DNA of 64,000 nt from Listeria cossartiae subsp. cayugensis (GCF_014229095.1 NZ_JAARZC010000002.1:372001-436000); one strand, 5' to 3'; positions 1 to 10,021 are shown, counted from the first letter of the stretch. The notes: generated from the letters alone by a model not told the origin. Program-made: numbers and translations.

Positions 1-203
1 TTACAACTGCGCGCCGAATGATGGGGAAAACGAATCCTTTAGAAGCGGATCCTGGAACTATTCGCGCGGATTATGCGATACATACTAATCGAAATGTGAT
101 TCATGGTTCAGATAGCCCAGAAAGTGCAAAACGCGAAATTCAATTGTTTTTTGCACCCCATGAAATTTTAAGTTATCAAAAAGCTGTCGACACTTGGATT
201 TAA
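1..203 (+). CDS. ndk: Nucleoside diphosphate kinase, C-terminal part (5' end outside window)
   Basis: The reading frame is open from the window edge to the TAA at 201-203 and encodes the last ~67 residues of nucleoside diphosphate kinase, which transfers the gamma-phosphate of ATP to other NDPs through a phosphohistidine. The retained part has the family signature [16 protein letters not shown], then [16 protein letters not shown], which is the nucleotide-binding and C-terminal region. The catalytic His is normally in the NxxHGSD segment and is present here. An intrinsic terminator follows at once, so ndk ends its transcription unit before the aro operon. The start codon is not in the window. 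Confidence 0.93.
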   Translation, partial: TTARRMMGKTNPLEADPGTIRADYAIHTNRNVIHGSDSPESAKREIQLFFAPHEILSYQKAVDTWI

Positions 204-212
204 CATAGCTCA

Positions 213-240
213 GAGTTTAGGGAAACCTAGGCTCTTTTTT
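213..240 (+). terminator. Intrinsic terminator after ndk
   Basis: A 9-bp stem (213-221 with 226-234, two G-U pairs) closes a GAAA-type loop and is followed by six T residues. It lies 10 nt after the ndk stop and separates ndk from the aro operon. Confidence 0.85.
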
Positions 241-300
241 CATATAGAAATTACCATTTCATGCGGTTTTTTGATAAGATGAAAGAATGAAACTAAAGTA

Positions 301-329
301 TTGTGTTCTCGCTTGGCATATGTTAAGAT
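301..329 (+). promoter_or_regulatory. Candidate promoter of the aro operon
   Basis: TTGTGT (301-306), a 17-nt spacer and TAAGAT (324-329) lie about 80 nt before aroC. A second overlapping option is TTGGCA (313-318) with an AT-rich -10 near 338. No T-box or trp-type leader structure was seen between here and the gene. Confidence 0.4.
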
Positions 330-407
330 ATTACACATATACTTTAAAGCGCTAAAATATAAACGCTAGAAATACCTAGCTGAAATAGAAAAAGGAGAGA
401 TGAGCAG

Positions 408-1574
408 ATGAGATACTTAACGGCAGGAGAATCACACGGACCGGGGCTTACAACAATTATTGAAGGGTTACCAGCAGGAATGCCTCTACTTGCAGAAGAC
501 GTAAATAAAGAACTAAAAAGAAGACAAGGTGGACATGGTCGAGGAGCGCGTATGCGTATCGAAAAAGACCAAGTACAAATCACGGCAGGAATTCGTCATG
601 GTAAAACATTAGGCGCACCGGTTGCGATGTTTGTTGAAAATAAAGACTGGAAACATTGGGAAACGGTAATGAGCATTGAACCAGTTCCTGAAAAAAATGA
701 AAAATCTCGTCGCGTATCTCGTCCGCGTCCAGGACATGCGGATTTAGTTGGTGGCATGAAATATGGTCATAACGATATGCGTAACGTACTAGAACGTTCT
801 AGCGCGCGTGAAACGACTGTCCGCGTGGCAGCAGGAGCAGTAGCGAAAAAACTATTACATGAACTTGGCATTGAAGTTGCCGGACATGTACTTGAAATTG
901 GCGGGACTCGTGCGAATTTAACACGTGATTACGCGGTTGCAGAAATCCAAGAAACATCCGAAGCTTCCCCAGTTCGTTGTTTAGATGGCGTGGCTGCAGA
1001 AGAAATGATGCAAAAAATTGATGACGCGAAGAAAAATGGCGACACAATTGGTGGAATTGTTGAAGTTGTTGTTGGCGGTGTGCCAGCTGGACTTGGTAGC
1101 TACGTACAATGGGACAAAAAATTAGATGCGAAAATTGCTCGCGCGATTGTAAGTATCAACGCATTTAAAGGCGCTGAATTCGGTGTCGGTTTTGAAGCTG
1201 CTAGAAAACCTGGTAGCGAAGTGATGGATGAGATTTTATGGAGTAAAGAAGATGGCTACACTAGACGTACAAACAATCTAGGTGGATTTGAAGGCGGAAT
1301 GACCAATGGCATGCCAATCGTTGTTCGCGGCGTAATGAAGCCAATCCCAACCTTATACAAACCACTTCAAAGTGTGGATATTGATTCTAAAGAAACATTT
1401 AATGCCAGTGTAGAACGTTCCGATAGTTGTGCAGTACCTGCTGCAAGCGTAGTAGCTGAAGCTGTTGTCGCTTGGGAAGTTGCTGTCGCTGTTTTAGAAA
1501 AATTTGATGGTGATCGTTTTGATACGCTTAAAAAACATGTGGAGGAACACCGAAACTTAACGAAGGAGTTTTAA
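408..1574 (+). CDS. aroC: Chorismate synthase
   Basis: Catalyses the last step of the shikimate pathway, anti-elimination of phosphate from EPSP to give chorismate, with reduced FMN as cofactor. The 388-residue length is normal for Firmicutes. Family signatures are [18 protein letters not shown] near the N-terminus, [12 protein letters not shown] near residue 105, [14 protein letters not shown] near 130 and [15 protein letters not shown] near 340. The start is ATG with AAGGAGA upstream. It is the first gene of a six-gene aromatic operon, and the aroB ribosome binding site lies inside its last codons, so the two are probably translationally coupled. Bacillus and Listeria literature calls this gene aroF. 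Confidence 0.97.
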   Translation: MRYLTAGESHGPGLTTIIEGLPAGMPLLAEDVNKELKRRQGGHGRGARMRIEKDQVQITAGIRHGKTLGAPVAMFVENKDWKHWETVMSIEPVPEKNEKSRRVSRPRPGHADLVGGMKYGHNDMRNVLERSSARETTVRVAAGAVAKKLLHELGIEVAGHVLEIGGTRANLTRDYAVAEIQETSEASPVRCLDGVAAEEMMQKIDDAKKNGDTIGGIVEVVVGGVPAGLGSYVQWDKKLDAKIARAIVSINAFKGAEFGVGFEAARKPGSEVMDEILWSKEDGYTRRTNNLGGFEGGMTNGMPIVVRGVMKPIPTLYKPLQSVDIDSKETFNASVERSDSCAVPAASVVAEAVVAWEVAVAVLEKFDGDRFDTLKKHVEEHRNLTKEF

Positions 1575-1576
1575 AC

Positions 1577-2674
1577 ATGCCAGAAATTACAGTCCGTGCT
1601 AAAAGTAAAACATATCCAGTATATATTAATGAATTCGCACTTGAAGACGTTCGGGAAAAATGGACAGAGAGCCTAGCTAAGTTTTCTCACGTGTTTGTCT
1701 TAACGGATGGACACGTGGCGGAACTTCATAAAGCGAAACTTGATGCGGTTCTCGCTGACTTACCTGTAGTCACTTATTATGTGGCACCAAACGGGGAAGA
1801 AGCAAAAACGTTCCGTGTGTACGAAGACGTGATGACAAAAATGATTGAAACAGGACTTGATCGTAAAGCCGTTTTAATTGCATTTGGTGGAGGCGTTATT
1901 GGTGATCTAGGCGGTTTTGTCGCTGCTACCTATATGAGAGGGATTCCGTTTTATCAGGTTCCTACAACGGTTCTTGCGCATGATAGTGCAGTTGGTGGTA
2001 AGGTCGCGATTAATCATCCGCTTGGCAAAAACATGATTGGTAACTTTTATCAGCCAGAAGCGGTCATTTATGATACGCAGTTTTTTGCTACTTTACCAGA
2101 ACGGGAAATGCGCTCTGGTTTTGCGGAAATGATTAAACATGCGCTAATTAGCGACCAGACTTTACTACGAGCTTTAATGGACACTTTTACGGAGCCGAAA
2201 GATTTTTATACGAAGGATTTGACGCCGTTTTTACAACGCGGGATTGAAATTAAGGCGAATATCGTTGCGCAAGATGAAACCGAGCAAGGTGTTCGCGCGT
2301 ATTTGAATTTCGGTCATACGTTTGGTCATGCCCTAGAAGCTTACGGCAACTTTGGCAAATGGCTGCACGGTGAGGCGATTACTTACGGAATGATTTATGC
2401 GCTCGCAATGAGTGAGACGGTTTACGGACTGGATTTTGATTTAGCAGAGTTTAAAATGTGGTTAGGCCAGTTAGGTTACGATACGACTTTTGATACGAGC
2501 GTGCCTTTTAGCAAGATACTGGAAAATATGCGCCATGATAAAAAAACAACTTTTAATGAAATAAGCATGGTTTTACTGGAAGAAATTGGTAAACCAGTCA
2601 TTTTTAAAGCAGAAGATGATTTGATTTTTGAAACATACAAACGTGTGATGCGAAATGGAGGCGATATATTTTGA
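1577..2674 (+). CDS. aroB: 3-Dehydroquinate synthase
   Basis: Converts DAHP to 3-dehydroquinate, the second step of the shikimate pathway, using NAD and a divalent metal. The NAD-binding motif GGGVIGDLGGFVAATYMRGI is near residue 100. LAHDSAVGGKVAINHPLGKN and the metal-ligand segment NFGHTFGHALE follow, all intact. The length of 365 aa fits the family. It starts 2 nt after the aroC stop, with AAGGAG inside the end of aroC. Its own end overlaps the next gene by 4 nt. Confidence 0.97.
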   Translation: MPEITVRAKSKTYPVYINEFALEDVREKWTESLAKFSHVFVLTDGHVAELHKAKLDAVLADLPVVTYYVAPNGEEAKTFRVYEDVMTKMIETGLDRKAVLIAFGGGVIGDLGGFVAATYMRGIPFYQVPTTVLAHDSAVGGKVAINHPLGKNMIGNFYQPEAVIYDTQFFATLPEREMRSGFAEMIKHALISDQTLLRALMDTFTEPKDFYTKDLTPFLQRGIEIKANIVAQDETEQGVRAYLNFGHTFGHALEAYGNFGKWLHGEAITYGMIYALAMSETVYGLDFDLAEFKMWLGQLGYDTTFDTSVPFSKILENMRHDKKTTFNEISMVLLEEIGKPVIFKAEDDLIFETYKRVMRNGGDIF

Positions 2675-3045
2675 GAGCGATTCGTGGGGCAACAACAATA
2701 GAACATAATACAGCAGAAGAAATTTATGCGGCAACGAAAGAATTATTTGAGGAAATCTTAACTCAAAATGAGATAACAGATAGTGAGCAACTGACATCGG
2801 TTATTATTACGGTGACAGAAGATATTTTTGCTGCTTTTCCAGCGAAGGCCGTGCGTGAAACACCAGGTTTTGAATTTGTTCCTGTGATGGGAATGCAAGA
2901 AATTCCGGTGCCAAACTCGCTTCCAATGTGTATTCGTTTCATGGTATTCACAGATTTACATAAACCACTCGGAGCCATCAACCATGTCTACTTACGAGGA
3001 GCAAAAGTACTACGCCCAGATTTAGTAAAAGAGGAGGATGCGTAA
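2671..3045 (+). CDS. aroH: Chorismate mutase, AroH class
   Basis: Rearranges chorismate to prephenate, the branch point for tyrosine and phenylalanine. At 124 residues it is the small monofunctional trimeric type of Bacillus subtilis, not an AroQ fusion. It shows the active-site arginine segment [10 protein letters not shown] at the N-terminus, the central [10 protein letters not shown] strand with the catalytic Glu, and [14 protein letters not shown] near the C-terminus. The start is TTG overlapping the aroB stop (TTGA), and GGAGGCG lies just upstream. The stop overlaps the hisC ATG by one base. This overlap chain suggests coupled translation. Confidence 0.95.
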   Translation: MRAIRGATTIEHNTAEEIYAATKELFEEILTQNEITDSEQLTSVIITVTEDIFAAFPAKAVRETPGFEFVPVMGMQEIPVPNSLPMCIRFMVFTDLHKPLGAINHVYLRGAKVLRPDLVKEEDA

Positions 3046-4127
3046 TGAAATGGAAAAAATCACTTGCAGGTCTATCTTCTTATAAACCTGGGAAACGCGA
3101 AGAAGAAGTGATGGCAGAACTTGGTTTAACGAAAATTACCAAACTATCATCTAATGAAAACCCACTAGGAACTTCTCCAAAAGTGGCGGCGCTTCAAGCC
3201 AATTCTAGCGTGGAAACAGAAATTTATCCTGATGGCTGGGCTTCTAGCTTACGTAAAGAAGTAGCTGATTTTTATCAATTGGAAGAAGAAGAGTTGATTT
3301 TTACAGCTGGTGTGGATGAATTGATTGAGTTGTTGACGCGGGTTTTACTGGATACGACGAAAAATACGGTTATGGCGACACCAACGTTTGTACAGTATCG
3401 TCAAAACGCGTTAATTGAAGGTGCGGAAGTCAGAGAAATTCCACTTCTTGAAGATGGCGCGCATGATTTAGCTAGTATGTTGAAGGCGATAGATGAAAAC
3501 ACGACGATTGTTTGGATTTGTAATCCGAATAACCCAACCGGAAATTATATTGACTTAGCGGATATTCAAGCATTTTTAGACAAAGTACCGAGCGATGTGC
3601 TCGTTGTTTTGGATGAGGCGTACATTGAATACGTGACACCTCAACCTGAAAAACATGAAAAGCTAATTCGGACTTATAAAAATTTAATTATTACCCGGAC
3701 TTTTAGTAAAATTTACGGTTTGGCTAGTGCGCGTGTCGGTTATGGTATCGCGGATAAAGAAATTATTAACCAACTAAATATTGTTCGTCCGCCATTTAAC
3801 ACGACGAGTATCGGTCAAAAATTAGCTATTGAAGCAATAAAAGATCAAGCTTTTATAGAAGCATGTCGAATTTCCAATGCAAACGGAATTAAACAATACG
3901 AAGCGTTCGCGAAACAGTTTGAACAAGTGAAACTATATCCGGCGAAAGGTAACTTTGTTTTAATAGATTTAGGAATCGAAGCAGGAACTATTTTTAGCTA
4001 CTTGGAAAAAAACGGCTATATTACTCGTTCCGGCGCAGCGCTTGGTTTTCCAACTGCTGTCCGAATTACGATCGGAAAAGAAGAAGAAAATAGTGCGGTA
4101 ATTGCACTTTTAGAAAAATTATTGTAA
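3045..4127 (+). CDS. hisC: Histidinol-phosphate aminotransferase, likely also used for aromatic amino acids
   Basis: PLP-dependent class I/II aminotransferase of 360 residues. The Schiff-base lysine is K222 in [18 protein letters not shown], and [10 protein letters not shown] and [10 protein letters not shown] supply the pyridoxal pocket. In Bacillus the homologous hisC sits in the aro cluster and its product also transaminates phenylpyruvate and hydroxyphenylpyruvate. The same position here, between chorismate mutase and prephenate dehydrogenase, supports that dual role by inference. ATG overlaps the aroH stop (TAATG), with GAGGA upstream. Confidence 0.93.
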   Translation: MKWKKSLAGLSSYKPGKREEEVMAELGLTKITKLSSNENPLGTSPKVAALQANSSVETEIYPDGWASSLRKEVADFYQLEEEELIFTAGVDELIELLTRVLLDTTKNTVMATPTFVQYRQNALIEGAEVREIPLLEDGAHDLASMLKAIDENTTIVWICNPNNPTGNYIDLADIQAFLDKVPSDVLVVLDEAYIEYVTPQPEKHEKLIRTYKNLIITRTFSKIYGLASARVGYGIADKEIINQLNIVRPPFNTTSIGQKLAIEAIKDQAFIEACRISNANGIKQYEAFAKQFEQVKLYPAKGNFVLIDLGIEAGTIFSYLEKNGYITRSGAALGFPTAVRITIGKEEENSAVIALLEKLL

Positions 4128-4147
4128 GTGTTTGGAGGCGTTTTTGA

Positions 4148-5251
4148 ATGAAAGGGACGGTAGTTATTGTTGGGCTAGGGTTGATTGGTGGTTCTATTGC
4201 TCTGGCAATTAAAGCCAAACATCCAGAAGCGCATATCATCGGAATTGACGTTTCCTATCATTCGTTAGAAGTTGGGAAGTCTCTTGGCGTCATTGATGAA
4301 ATTGGCGAAAGTATTTTAATAGATGGACCAAAAGCAGATTTACTTATTTTCTGTTGTCCAGTAAAAGAAACAGAACAATTACTCACACGCTTACCAGGAC
4401 TTACTTTAAAGAAAAATGTGATTGTAACTGATACAGGTAGTACAAAAGGAACAATTATGGAAGCATCCACGGCACTTCGGGAAAGTGGTATTACTTTTAT
4501 CGGTGGCCATCCAATGGCAGGCTCGCATAAAAGTGGTGTCCGCGCTGCTAAAGAATTGTTGTTTGAAAATGCCTATTACTTGTTAACACCAACGAAAGAT
4601 GTCGCAGAAGACAAAGTCGCGGAGCTTAGAACGTGGCTGTCTGGAACGAATGCTAAATTTTTGGTGTTATCACCGAATGAACATGATGAAATTACAGGGA
4701 TGCTGAGTCACTTACCGCATATTGTGGCGGCTGCTTTAGTTAATCAGACGCAAAGTTTTACAGAAGAACATCCAGCGGCATTTCGACTGGCGGCAGGAGG
4801 CTTTCGTGATATCACGCGGGTTGCTTCTTCTGATCCGAGAATGTGGACGGACATTTCTATCAGCAACCAAAAAACGTTAACGAAGCAGCTGACGATTTGG
4901 CGCGATAGTATGAACCAAGCACTAGAAATGCTCAAAAGTGAAGATGCTACTTCGATTTATACCTTTTTTGATGACGCAAAAGAATTTCGCGATTCCTTGC
5001 CCGTTCATCAAGGGGGCGCGATTCCTTCTTTTTATGATTTATTTGTTGATGTACCAGATTATCCCGGGGTTATTTCTGAGGTGACTAGGTATCTCGGTGA
5101 AGAAGAAATTAGTTTAACGAACATCAAGATTTTGGAAACACGCGAAGATATTTTCGGTGTATTACAAATTACTTTCCAATCGGATGAAGACAGGGACCGG
5201 GCGAAACGTTGCATTGAAACGAGAAGTAACTATACATGCCATTACGAATAG
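4148..5251 (+). CDS. tyrA: Prephenate dehydrogenase with ACT domain
   Basis: Oxidatively decarboxylates prephenate to 4-hydroxyphenylpyruvate for tyrosine synthesis. The N-terminal Rossmann motif [11 protein letters not shown] is at residues 8-18, the substrate segment [12 protein letters not shown] follows near 120, and the helical dehydrogenase C-domain extends to about 280. The last ~75 residues ([20 protein letters not shown] onwards) form an ACT domain, the usual site of feedback control by an amino acid in this family. Length 367 aa. The start ATG is preceded by TTGGAGGCG. It sits 20 nt after hisC and is followed by aroA in the same operon. Confidence 0.96.
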   Translation: MKGTVVIVGLGLIGGSIALAIKAKHPEAHIIGIDVSYHSLEVGKSLGVIDEIGESILIDGPKADLLIFCCPVKETEQLLTRLPGLTLKKNVIVTDTGSTKGTIMEASTALRESGITFIGGHPMAGSHKSGVRAAKELLFENAYYLLTPTKDVAEDKVAELRTWLSGTNAKFLVLSPNEHDEITGMLSHLPHIVAAALVNQTQSFTEEHPAAFRLAAGGFRDITRVASSDPRMWTDISISNQKTLTKQLTIWRDSMNQALEMLKSEDATSIYTFFDDAKEFRDSLPVHQGGAIPSFYDLFVDVPDYPGVISEVTRYLGEEEISLTNIKILETREDIFGVLQITFQSDEDRDRAKRCIETRSNYTCHYE

Positions 5252-5264
5252 GAGCGAAATGACG

Positions 5265-6551
5265 ATGAAATTAATTACAAATAAACAAGGGCTGGTTGGT
5301 GCAATCACAGTCCCTGGAGATAAATCGATGTCCCACCGCAGCATTATGTTTGGGGCAATTGCAGAAGGAAAAACGGTCATTCGTCATTTCTTACGTGCAG
5401 ATGATTGCCTTGGAACTATTAAAGCTTTTAAAGCACTAGGCGTAAAAATTGAAGAAACCGAAGAAGAAATTATTGTTCACGGTACTGGCTTTGATGGCTT
5501 AAAACAAGCGGATGGCCCACTTGATATTGGTAACTCGGGAACAACAATTCGTTTAATGATGGGGATTTTAGCTGGACAAGATTTTGATACTGTCATTTTA
5601 GGCGATGAATCGATTGCGAAACGTCCAATGAACCGCGTCATGCTGCCGCTACAACAAATGGGGGCAAAAATGCATGGCAAAGATGGCTCGGAATTTGCGC
5701 CGATTACAATTAATGGCAAGCAAACGCTAAAACGCATGGAATATCATATGCCTGTTGCTAGTGCGCAAGTGAAAAGTGCGATTATTTTCGCAGCCTTGCA
5801 AGCAGAAGGCGAAACAATTATCCATGAAAAAGAAAAAACGCGTGACCATACCGAGCACATGATTCGCCAATTTGGCGGTGAGATCGAAATGGACGGCTTA
5901 ACTATTCGTGTAAAAGGTGGGCAAAAATTCACGGGGCAAGAAATGACTGTACCGGGTGACGTTTCTTCCGCAGCATTTTTTATCGTCGCTGGTTTAATCA
6001 CGCCAGGAAGTGAAATTGAACTAACACATGTTGGCTTAAATCCTACTAGAACGGGAATTTTTGATGTGGTCGAGCAAATGGGCGGCAGTTTAGTTGTCAA
6101 AGATTCCAGCAGAAGTACCGGAAAATTAGCAGGTACAGTTGTTGTGAAAACGAGCGAGTTAAAAGGAACTGAAATCGGTGGAGATATTATCCCTCGTTTA
6201 ATCGATGAAATTCCAATTATCGCGCTTTTAGCAACGCAAGCAGAAGGAACGACAATCATTAAAGATGCAGCTGAATTAAAAGTCAAAGAAACGAACCGGA
6301 TTGATGCTGTGGCTACAGAGCTAAATAAAATGGGTGCCGATATTACGCCAACAGAAGACGGCTTAATTATCCGCGGAAAAACACCACTTCATGCGGCTAA
6401 TGTAACGAGTTACGGCGATCACCGTATTGGTATGATGCTTCAAATCGCAGCACTTCTTGTGGAAGAAGGCGATGTGGAGTTAGAACGTCCGGAAGCAGTT
6501 TCTGTTTCTTACCCGACTTTCTTTGAAGATATTCGTTCCCTTTTAAAATAA
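5265..6551 (+). CDS. aroA: 3-Phosphoshikimate 1-carboxyvinyltransferase (EPSP synthase)
   Basis: Transfers enolpyruvyl from PEP to shikimate-3-phosphate. The MKLITNKQG start at 5265 gives 428 residues, the family length, with AGGAGC 10 nt upstream. An in-frame ATG at 5259 is too close to that ribosome binding site. [10 protein letters not shown] (17-26), [10 protein letters not shown] and DHRIGMMLQ mark the substrate and PEP sites. The active site has the Bacillus-like class II appearance, although glyphosate tolerance cannot be read from sequence alone. It is a structural relative of MurA, the PEP transferase whose stability ReoY (encoded 1.4 kb downstream) controls. A terminator follows, so this is the last gene of the aro operon. 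Confidence 0.97.
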   Translation: MKLITNKQGLVGAITVPGDKSMSHRSIMFGAIAEGKTVIRHFLRADDCLGTIKAFKALGVKIEETEEEIIVHGTGFDGLKQADGPLDIGNSGTTIRLMMGILAGQDFDTVILGDESIAKRPMNRVMLPLQQMGAKMHGKDGSEFAPITINGKQTLKRMEYHMPVASAQVKSAIIFAALQAEGETIIHEKEKTRDHTEHMIRQFGGEIEMDGLTIRVKGGQKFTGQEMTVPGDVSSAAFFIVAGLITPGSEIELTHVGLNPTRTGIFDVVEQMGGSLVVKDSSRSTGKLAGTVVVKTSELKGTEIGGDIIPRLIDEIPIIALLATQAEGTTIIKDAAELKVKETNRIDAVATELNKMGADITPTEDGLIIRGKTPLHAANVTSYGDHRIGMMLQIAALLVEEGDVELERPEAVSVSYPTFFEDIRSLLK

Positions 6552-6558
6552 TAATTTC

Positions 6559-6600
6559 TACCAGTGCTGAATACGAAAATATCGGCGCTGGTATTTTATT
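6559..6600 (+). terminator. Intrinsic terminator ending the aro operon
   Basis: A 12-bp stem (6559-6570 with 6582-6593, two G-U pairs) is followed by an interrupted T-run. It is 8 nt beyond the aroA stop. Confidence 0.75.
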
Positions 6601-6637
6601 TCAGAGAGGCAATCACTTTTTCTTATAAGTAAAGTAA

Positions 6638-6646
6638 TGGTATAAT
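6638..6646 (+). promoter_or_regulatory. Extended -10 promoter before ypiA
   Basis: TGGTATAAT matches the extended -10 consensus TGnTATAAT exactly. The -35 region at 6618-6623 is poor, as is usual for extended -10 promoters. It is 35 nt before the ypiA start. Confidence 0.65.
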
Positions 6647-6680
6647 AGAAAAACGACTTATTATTAAAGAAGGTGCAGAA

Positions 6681-7934
6681 ATGGAATTAGCTAATAAAAT
6701 GTTACATGCATTAGAGCATGAAGATATGGCGCTTGCGAAGAAGTATTTTGATGAAGTTGTGCAAGCGGGGACAGATGAGGAACAATACTATTTAGCAGAA
6801 GAATTATTTTCCCTCGGATTTTTAGATGAAACAGAGGATTTATACGAGCTTCTGTTAGCAAAATATAAGGATGAGGGCGAGTTACTTGTCCGAGCAGCCG
6901 AGGTCGCACTTGAAAAAGATGATATCGATTCTGCGCAAGATTATTTAGAAAAAGTAAACAAAGAAGATGAAGCATATATTGAAAGTTTACTCGTATTAGC
7001 TGATTTATATCAAATGCAAGGGTTGTTTGAAGTAAGTGAGCAAAAATTACTAGAAGCCAAACAAATGGCGCCAAATGAGCCGATTATTGATTTTGCACTT
7101 GGGGAATATTATTTATCGCAAGCAAGATTCGCGTCCGCTGTGCAGTCTTATCAAACGGCTGTTGAAGCTGGGTTAACGATTATTTCGAATGGTGCGGTGT
7201 CTGTTTATGAACGGATTGCCGAGGCGTTTGCTGCTAGTGGAGCGTTTGAAGAAGCGCTGTCTTACTACGAGCGGGCACTTGAGGATAAAGAGTCGGTCGA
7301 TACTCTTTTCGGGATGGGATTAACGGCTTATCAGGCCAAAGATTACACGAAAGCGATTCATGCGCTGGAACATTTGCGTGAACACGATCCTTCTTACACA
7401 ACGCTCTATTCTTATTTAGCAAAAAGCTACGAAGAAAATGGCGAACCGGAAAAAGCAATTGCGGTACTTAAAGACGGTTTAACGCAAGATGAATTTAATA
7501 AAGAAATGTTCCTTGAAGCTGGGAAACTGGCTGTTACGTTACGTTTGCCAGAAGAAGCAGAAGAATTTTATCGTCAGGCGATTGTGCTGGATGAGGAGTA
7601 CTCGGAAGCAATTATGCAGCTGAACAAATTATTACTTGCGAAGGAAGACTATGAAGGGGTCATCGAATTAGTAGAAGGCCTTGGGGAAGAAGTTGTTTCT
7701 GAACCACAAATTTTCTGGGACGTAAGTGTTGCATATCAGGAAACAGAACAATATAATAAAGCAAAAGCAAATTATGAACTGGCTTATTCGCACTTTACAA
7801 ATAATCCTACCTTCTTAAAAGAATATGGTTTATTTTTAAGAGAAGAAGGCGAACACGCAAAATCACAAGAAATTTTGCGTAATTATTTGGAACTAGAGCC
7901 AGAAGACACAGAGATCTTATCATTATTTGATTAA
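6681..7934 (+). CDS. ypiA: Tetratricopeptide repeat protein, YpiA family
   Basis: A 417-residue acidic protein built of helical TPR units with the typical W/L/G/Y/A/F/A/P spacing. Examples are SALEYYLSQARFASAVQSY-like pairs near residues 135-160, EEALSYYERALE near 195 and KAIAVLKDGL near 260. There is no signal peptide or membrane segment, so it is cytoplasmic. TPR proteins act as scaffolds, and the biochemical role of YpiA is not established. It precedes reoY by 35 nt without a terminator, as in Bacillus (ypiA-ypiB), so co-transcription is likely. Its promoter is the extended -10 at 6638. Confidence 0.88.
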   Translation: MELANKMLHALEHEDMALAKKYFDEVVQAGTDEEQYYLAEELFSLGFLDETEDLYELLLAKYKDEGELLVRAAEVALEKDDIDSAQDYLEKVNKEDEAYIESLLVLADLYQMQGLFEVSEQKLLEAKQMAPNEPIIDFALGEYYLSQARFASAVQSYQTAVEAGLTIISNGAVSVYERIAEAFAASGAFEEALSYYERALEDKESVDTLFGMGLTAYQAKDYTKAIHALEHLREHDPSYTTLYSYLAKSYEENGEPEKAIAVLKDGLTQDEFNKEMFLEAGKLAVTLRLPEEAEEFYRQAIVLDEEYSEAIMQLNKLLLAKEDYEGVIELVEGLGEEVVSEPQIFWDVSVAYQETEQYNKAKANYELAYSHFTNNPTFLKEYGLFLREEGEHAKSQEILRNYLELEPEDTEILSLFD

Positions 7935-7969
7935 ACGCTAAAAAGAATAAAGGAAGGGACTGAGGAAAG

Positions 7970-8515
7970 ATGAAGGCATCCATTTCAATAGACGAGAAGA
8001 AAGATTTTATTCGCTGGTTTTTAAATAAACACCAGATGAAAACTAGAGAAGCAATGTGGGTTTTAAATTACATTGCTGGCCATGATCAAATTGTAAAATA
8101 TGTTCATTTTGTTGATAATTTGGAAGGGTGTGCGCGTGGGCTTTCACTTAGTGCTCACGGCGTTGAATCCGAGCCATTCCTATTTTTTAAAGGTAACATT
8201 ATGACGACTGATCCAGAAAAAGCATTTCACGATATTCGGTTGAACTGGGATGAAGAATTGTATGTTGAACTTCATTTTGAGGATGCAATGAGCTCTCCAG
8301 AATACGCGCTTGTTCGTGAAGATAATCCTTTCACAGCACTGAAACTCGCTGATGAGGAAAAGGAAATGGCAGATGCACTTATTTATCAATCTGTGCACCA
8401 ATTTTCAAGAGAGAAAGTATTGCAACAAATTGATGAGGCACTTGATTCGCGTGATGAAGTAGCTTTTCATAAGTTAGTTCGTATTTTACAACAAATGGAT
8501 ACGGAAAAAGAATAA
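7970..8515 (+). CDS. reoY: ReoY / YpiB (UPF0302), regulator of MurA turnover
   Basis: A 181-residue cytoplasmic protein of the UPF0302/YpiB family. It is recognised from segments [20 protein letters not shown] at the N-terminus and the C-terminal helix [14 protein letters not shown]. In L. monocytogenes the homologue ReoY (Lmo1921) acts with ReoM and ClpCP to promote proteolysis of MurA, linking PrkA signalling to peptidoglycan synthesis. That role is established for the family member and not visible in the sequence. ATG at 7970 follows GGAAGGGACTGAGG. The gene shares the window with gpsB and pbpA1, whose deletion phenotypes are linked to the same pathway. Confidence 0.9.
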   Translation: MKASISIDEKKDFIRWFLNKHQMKTREAMWVLNYIAGHDQIVKYVHFVDNLEGCARGLSLSAHGVESEPFLFFKGNIMTTDPEKAFHDIRLNWDEELYVELHFEDAMSSPEYALVREDNPFTALKLADEEKEMADALIYQSVHQFSREKVLQQIDEALDSRDEVAFHKLVRILQQMDTEKE

Positions 8516-8521
8516 GGAATA

Positions 8522-8587
8522 AATCCTAGTTGGTAGGGGAATGGTGTGGAAATCGCATCATTTCCTTGCTTTGCTAGGATTTTTTTA
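8522..8587 (+). terminator. Long two-stem intrinsic terminator after reoY
   Basis: An outer 8-bp stem (8522-8529 with 8574-8581) encloses a second ~12-bp wobble-rich helix (about 8536-8548 with 8553-8567) and ends in seven T residues. It spans almost the whole gap between reoY and ypjA. Confidence 0.8.
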
Positions 8588-8603
8588 AGGGAGTTGGAAT
8601 ACG

Positions 8604-9200
8604 TTGTTATATAGTTTACTCGCTAATCGAACCTTTTTACGAGTACTTTTTTTCGGGAATTTACTTGGCGTGATTTATGGATACATATGGTATTTGCCGC
8701 AATTACAAATAACAGAGCCGCGTTTTTGGCTATTTGTGCCAGATAGTCCAACTGCGATGTTGTTTTTCACTTTAGCACTAGTTGCTTTTCTTGGGAAAAA
8801 GCATTGGCCTTTAATGGAGGCACTAGGATTTGTTTGTTTAGTGAAGTATGGTTTGTGGGCAGTTGGGATGAATATTTTTTATATGGTGGATCAAGGAATA
8901 CTAGTTTGGGGCTCAGTAGCGCTAATTTTGACGCATGGTTTTATGGCTGTGGAAGGTATTCTTTATGCTCCGTTTTATCGTTTTCGACTGGGTCATTTTA
9001 TGATTGCGGCTGTTTGGGTTTTTCATAATGATGTGATTGATTATTTATTTGGTCAAATGCCGATTTATATGGGACTAGAAAAATTCTTACCGGAAATTGG
9101 TTACGCGACTTTTTGGCTAACAGTAGTAGTTTTATGGTTTGTATATGAAAAAACCATAAAAAAAGGGCACTTTACATTAGAATTTCCTCATGATGAGTGA
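8604..9200 (+). CDS. ypjA: DUF1405 membrane protein, YpjA family
   Basis: A 198-residue integral membrane protein with about six hydrophobic segments and a conserved aromatic N-terminal stretch (GNLLGVIYGYIWYLPQL). The homologue in Bacillus, YpjA, has no established function. The start is taken as TTG at 8604 because AAGGGAG lies 8 nt upstream and the product begins MLYSLL like the Bacillus protein. It follows a terminator and has no clear promoter of its own, so expression may depend on read-through from reoY. Confidence 0.8.
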   Translation: MLYSLLANRTFLRVLFFGNLLGVIYGYIWYLPQLQITEPRFWLFVPDSPTAMLFFTLALVAFLGKKHWPLMEALGFVCLVKYGLWAVGMNIFYMVDQGILVWGSVALILTHGFMAVEGILYAPFYRFRLGHFMIAAVWVFHNDVIDYLFGQMPIYMGLEKFLPEIGYATFWLTVVVLWFVYEKTIKKGHFTLEFPHDE

Positions 9201-9206
9201 AAGAGG

Positions 9207-9235
9207 TTGAGTCTTAATGGTAGTTAATTTATACT
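9207..9235 (+). promoter_or_regulatory. SigA-type promoter before the zinc peptidase
   Basis: TTGAGT (9207-9212), 17-nt spacer, TATACT (9230-9235), 50 nt before the ATG at 9286. Both boxes and the spacing are good. Confidence 0.65.
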
Positions 9236-9285
9236 AAGAGATAAGGATATTCACTGAAAAAAAGTAGTAGGAGGAAGATGATTAG

Positions 9286-9969
9286 ATGTCATTTAGTCAG
9301 TATATTATTTATTTTATTATCGTCGCGGCAATCCCACTTTGGGCACAATATCGGGTAAAAACTACCTATGCACATTATTCCAAAGTTGGTGTGGCAAATG
9401 GTTTAACTGGTGCCGAGGTTGCACGTCGTATTTTGGATACCAATGGATTAACCAATGTTCCTGTTCATGAAACAAAAGGAGTATTAAGTGACCATTATGA
9501 TCCTCGTAAAAAAGCGGTTTTTCTTTCTGAAGCTAATTTCCGCGGTCGTTCTATCGCCGGGGCAGCAGTTGCAGCCCATGAAGTAGGACACGCGATTCAA
9601 GATCAACAAGATTATGCGTTTATGCGTTTTCGTTCGGCACTTGTTCCGATAACAATGTTTAGTTCCAATATTTCTTGGGTGTTCTTAATTATCGGAATGC
9701 TCGCGAACTTTGCTAGTTTGATGTTACTAGGGATTATTTTGATGGCAGTAGGCGTACTTTTCCAATTAATTACATTGCCAGTTGAATTTGACGCTAGTAA
9801 ACGGGCACTTGTTCAATTAGAGAGCGGTGGACTGGTCGCATCATCAGAACTTCCACAAGCGAAAAAAGTATTAAGTGCCGCTGCAATGACGTATGTTGCT
9901 GCGATGGCCGTAGCTGTACTGGAACTTCTAAGATTATTACTTATTTTTACGAATATGAATCGAAATTAG
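9286..9969 (+). CDS. Membrane zinc metallopeptidase, YugP family
   Basis: A 227-residue membrane protein of the neutral zinc metallopeptidase family (Pfam Zn_peptidase_2). The HEVGH zinc motif is at residues 98-102. One N-terminal membrane segment (4-20) precedes it and a hydrophobic pair (about 118-160) and a C-terminal segment follow, so the active site is membrane-associated. GGAGGAAG lies 9 nt upstream of the ATG. A promoter at 9207 and a terminator at 9982 make it monocistronic. Physiological substrates are unknown. Confidence 0.85.
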   Translation: MSFSQYIIYFIIVAAIPLWAQYRVKTTYAHYSKVGVANGLTGAEVARRILDTNGLTNVPVHETKGVLSDHYDPRKKAVFLSEANFRGRSIAGAAVAAHEVGHAIQDQQDYAFMRFRSALVPITMFSSNISWVFLIIGMLANFASLMLLGIILMAVGVLFQLITLPVEFDASKRALVQLESGGLVASSELPQAKKVLSAAAMTYVAAMAVAVLELLRLLLIFTNMNRN

Positions 9970-9981
9970 ATTTTAAAACAA

Positions 9982-10006
9982 ACCTGAGAGCTATCTCAGG
10001 TTTTTG
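9982..10006 (+). terminator. Intrinsic terminator
   Basis: An 8-bp perfect stem (9982-9989 with 9994-10001), tetraloop GCTA, then five T residues. Confidence 0.85.
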
Positions 10007-10021
10007 TTTGGTGAAAAAGGC

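Noticed and set aside
5744-6286. Long antisense frame (180 codons) inside aroA
   Set aside because: No ribosome binding site, no family resemblance; the + strand is clearly aroA.
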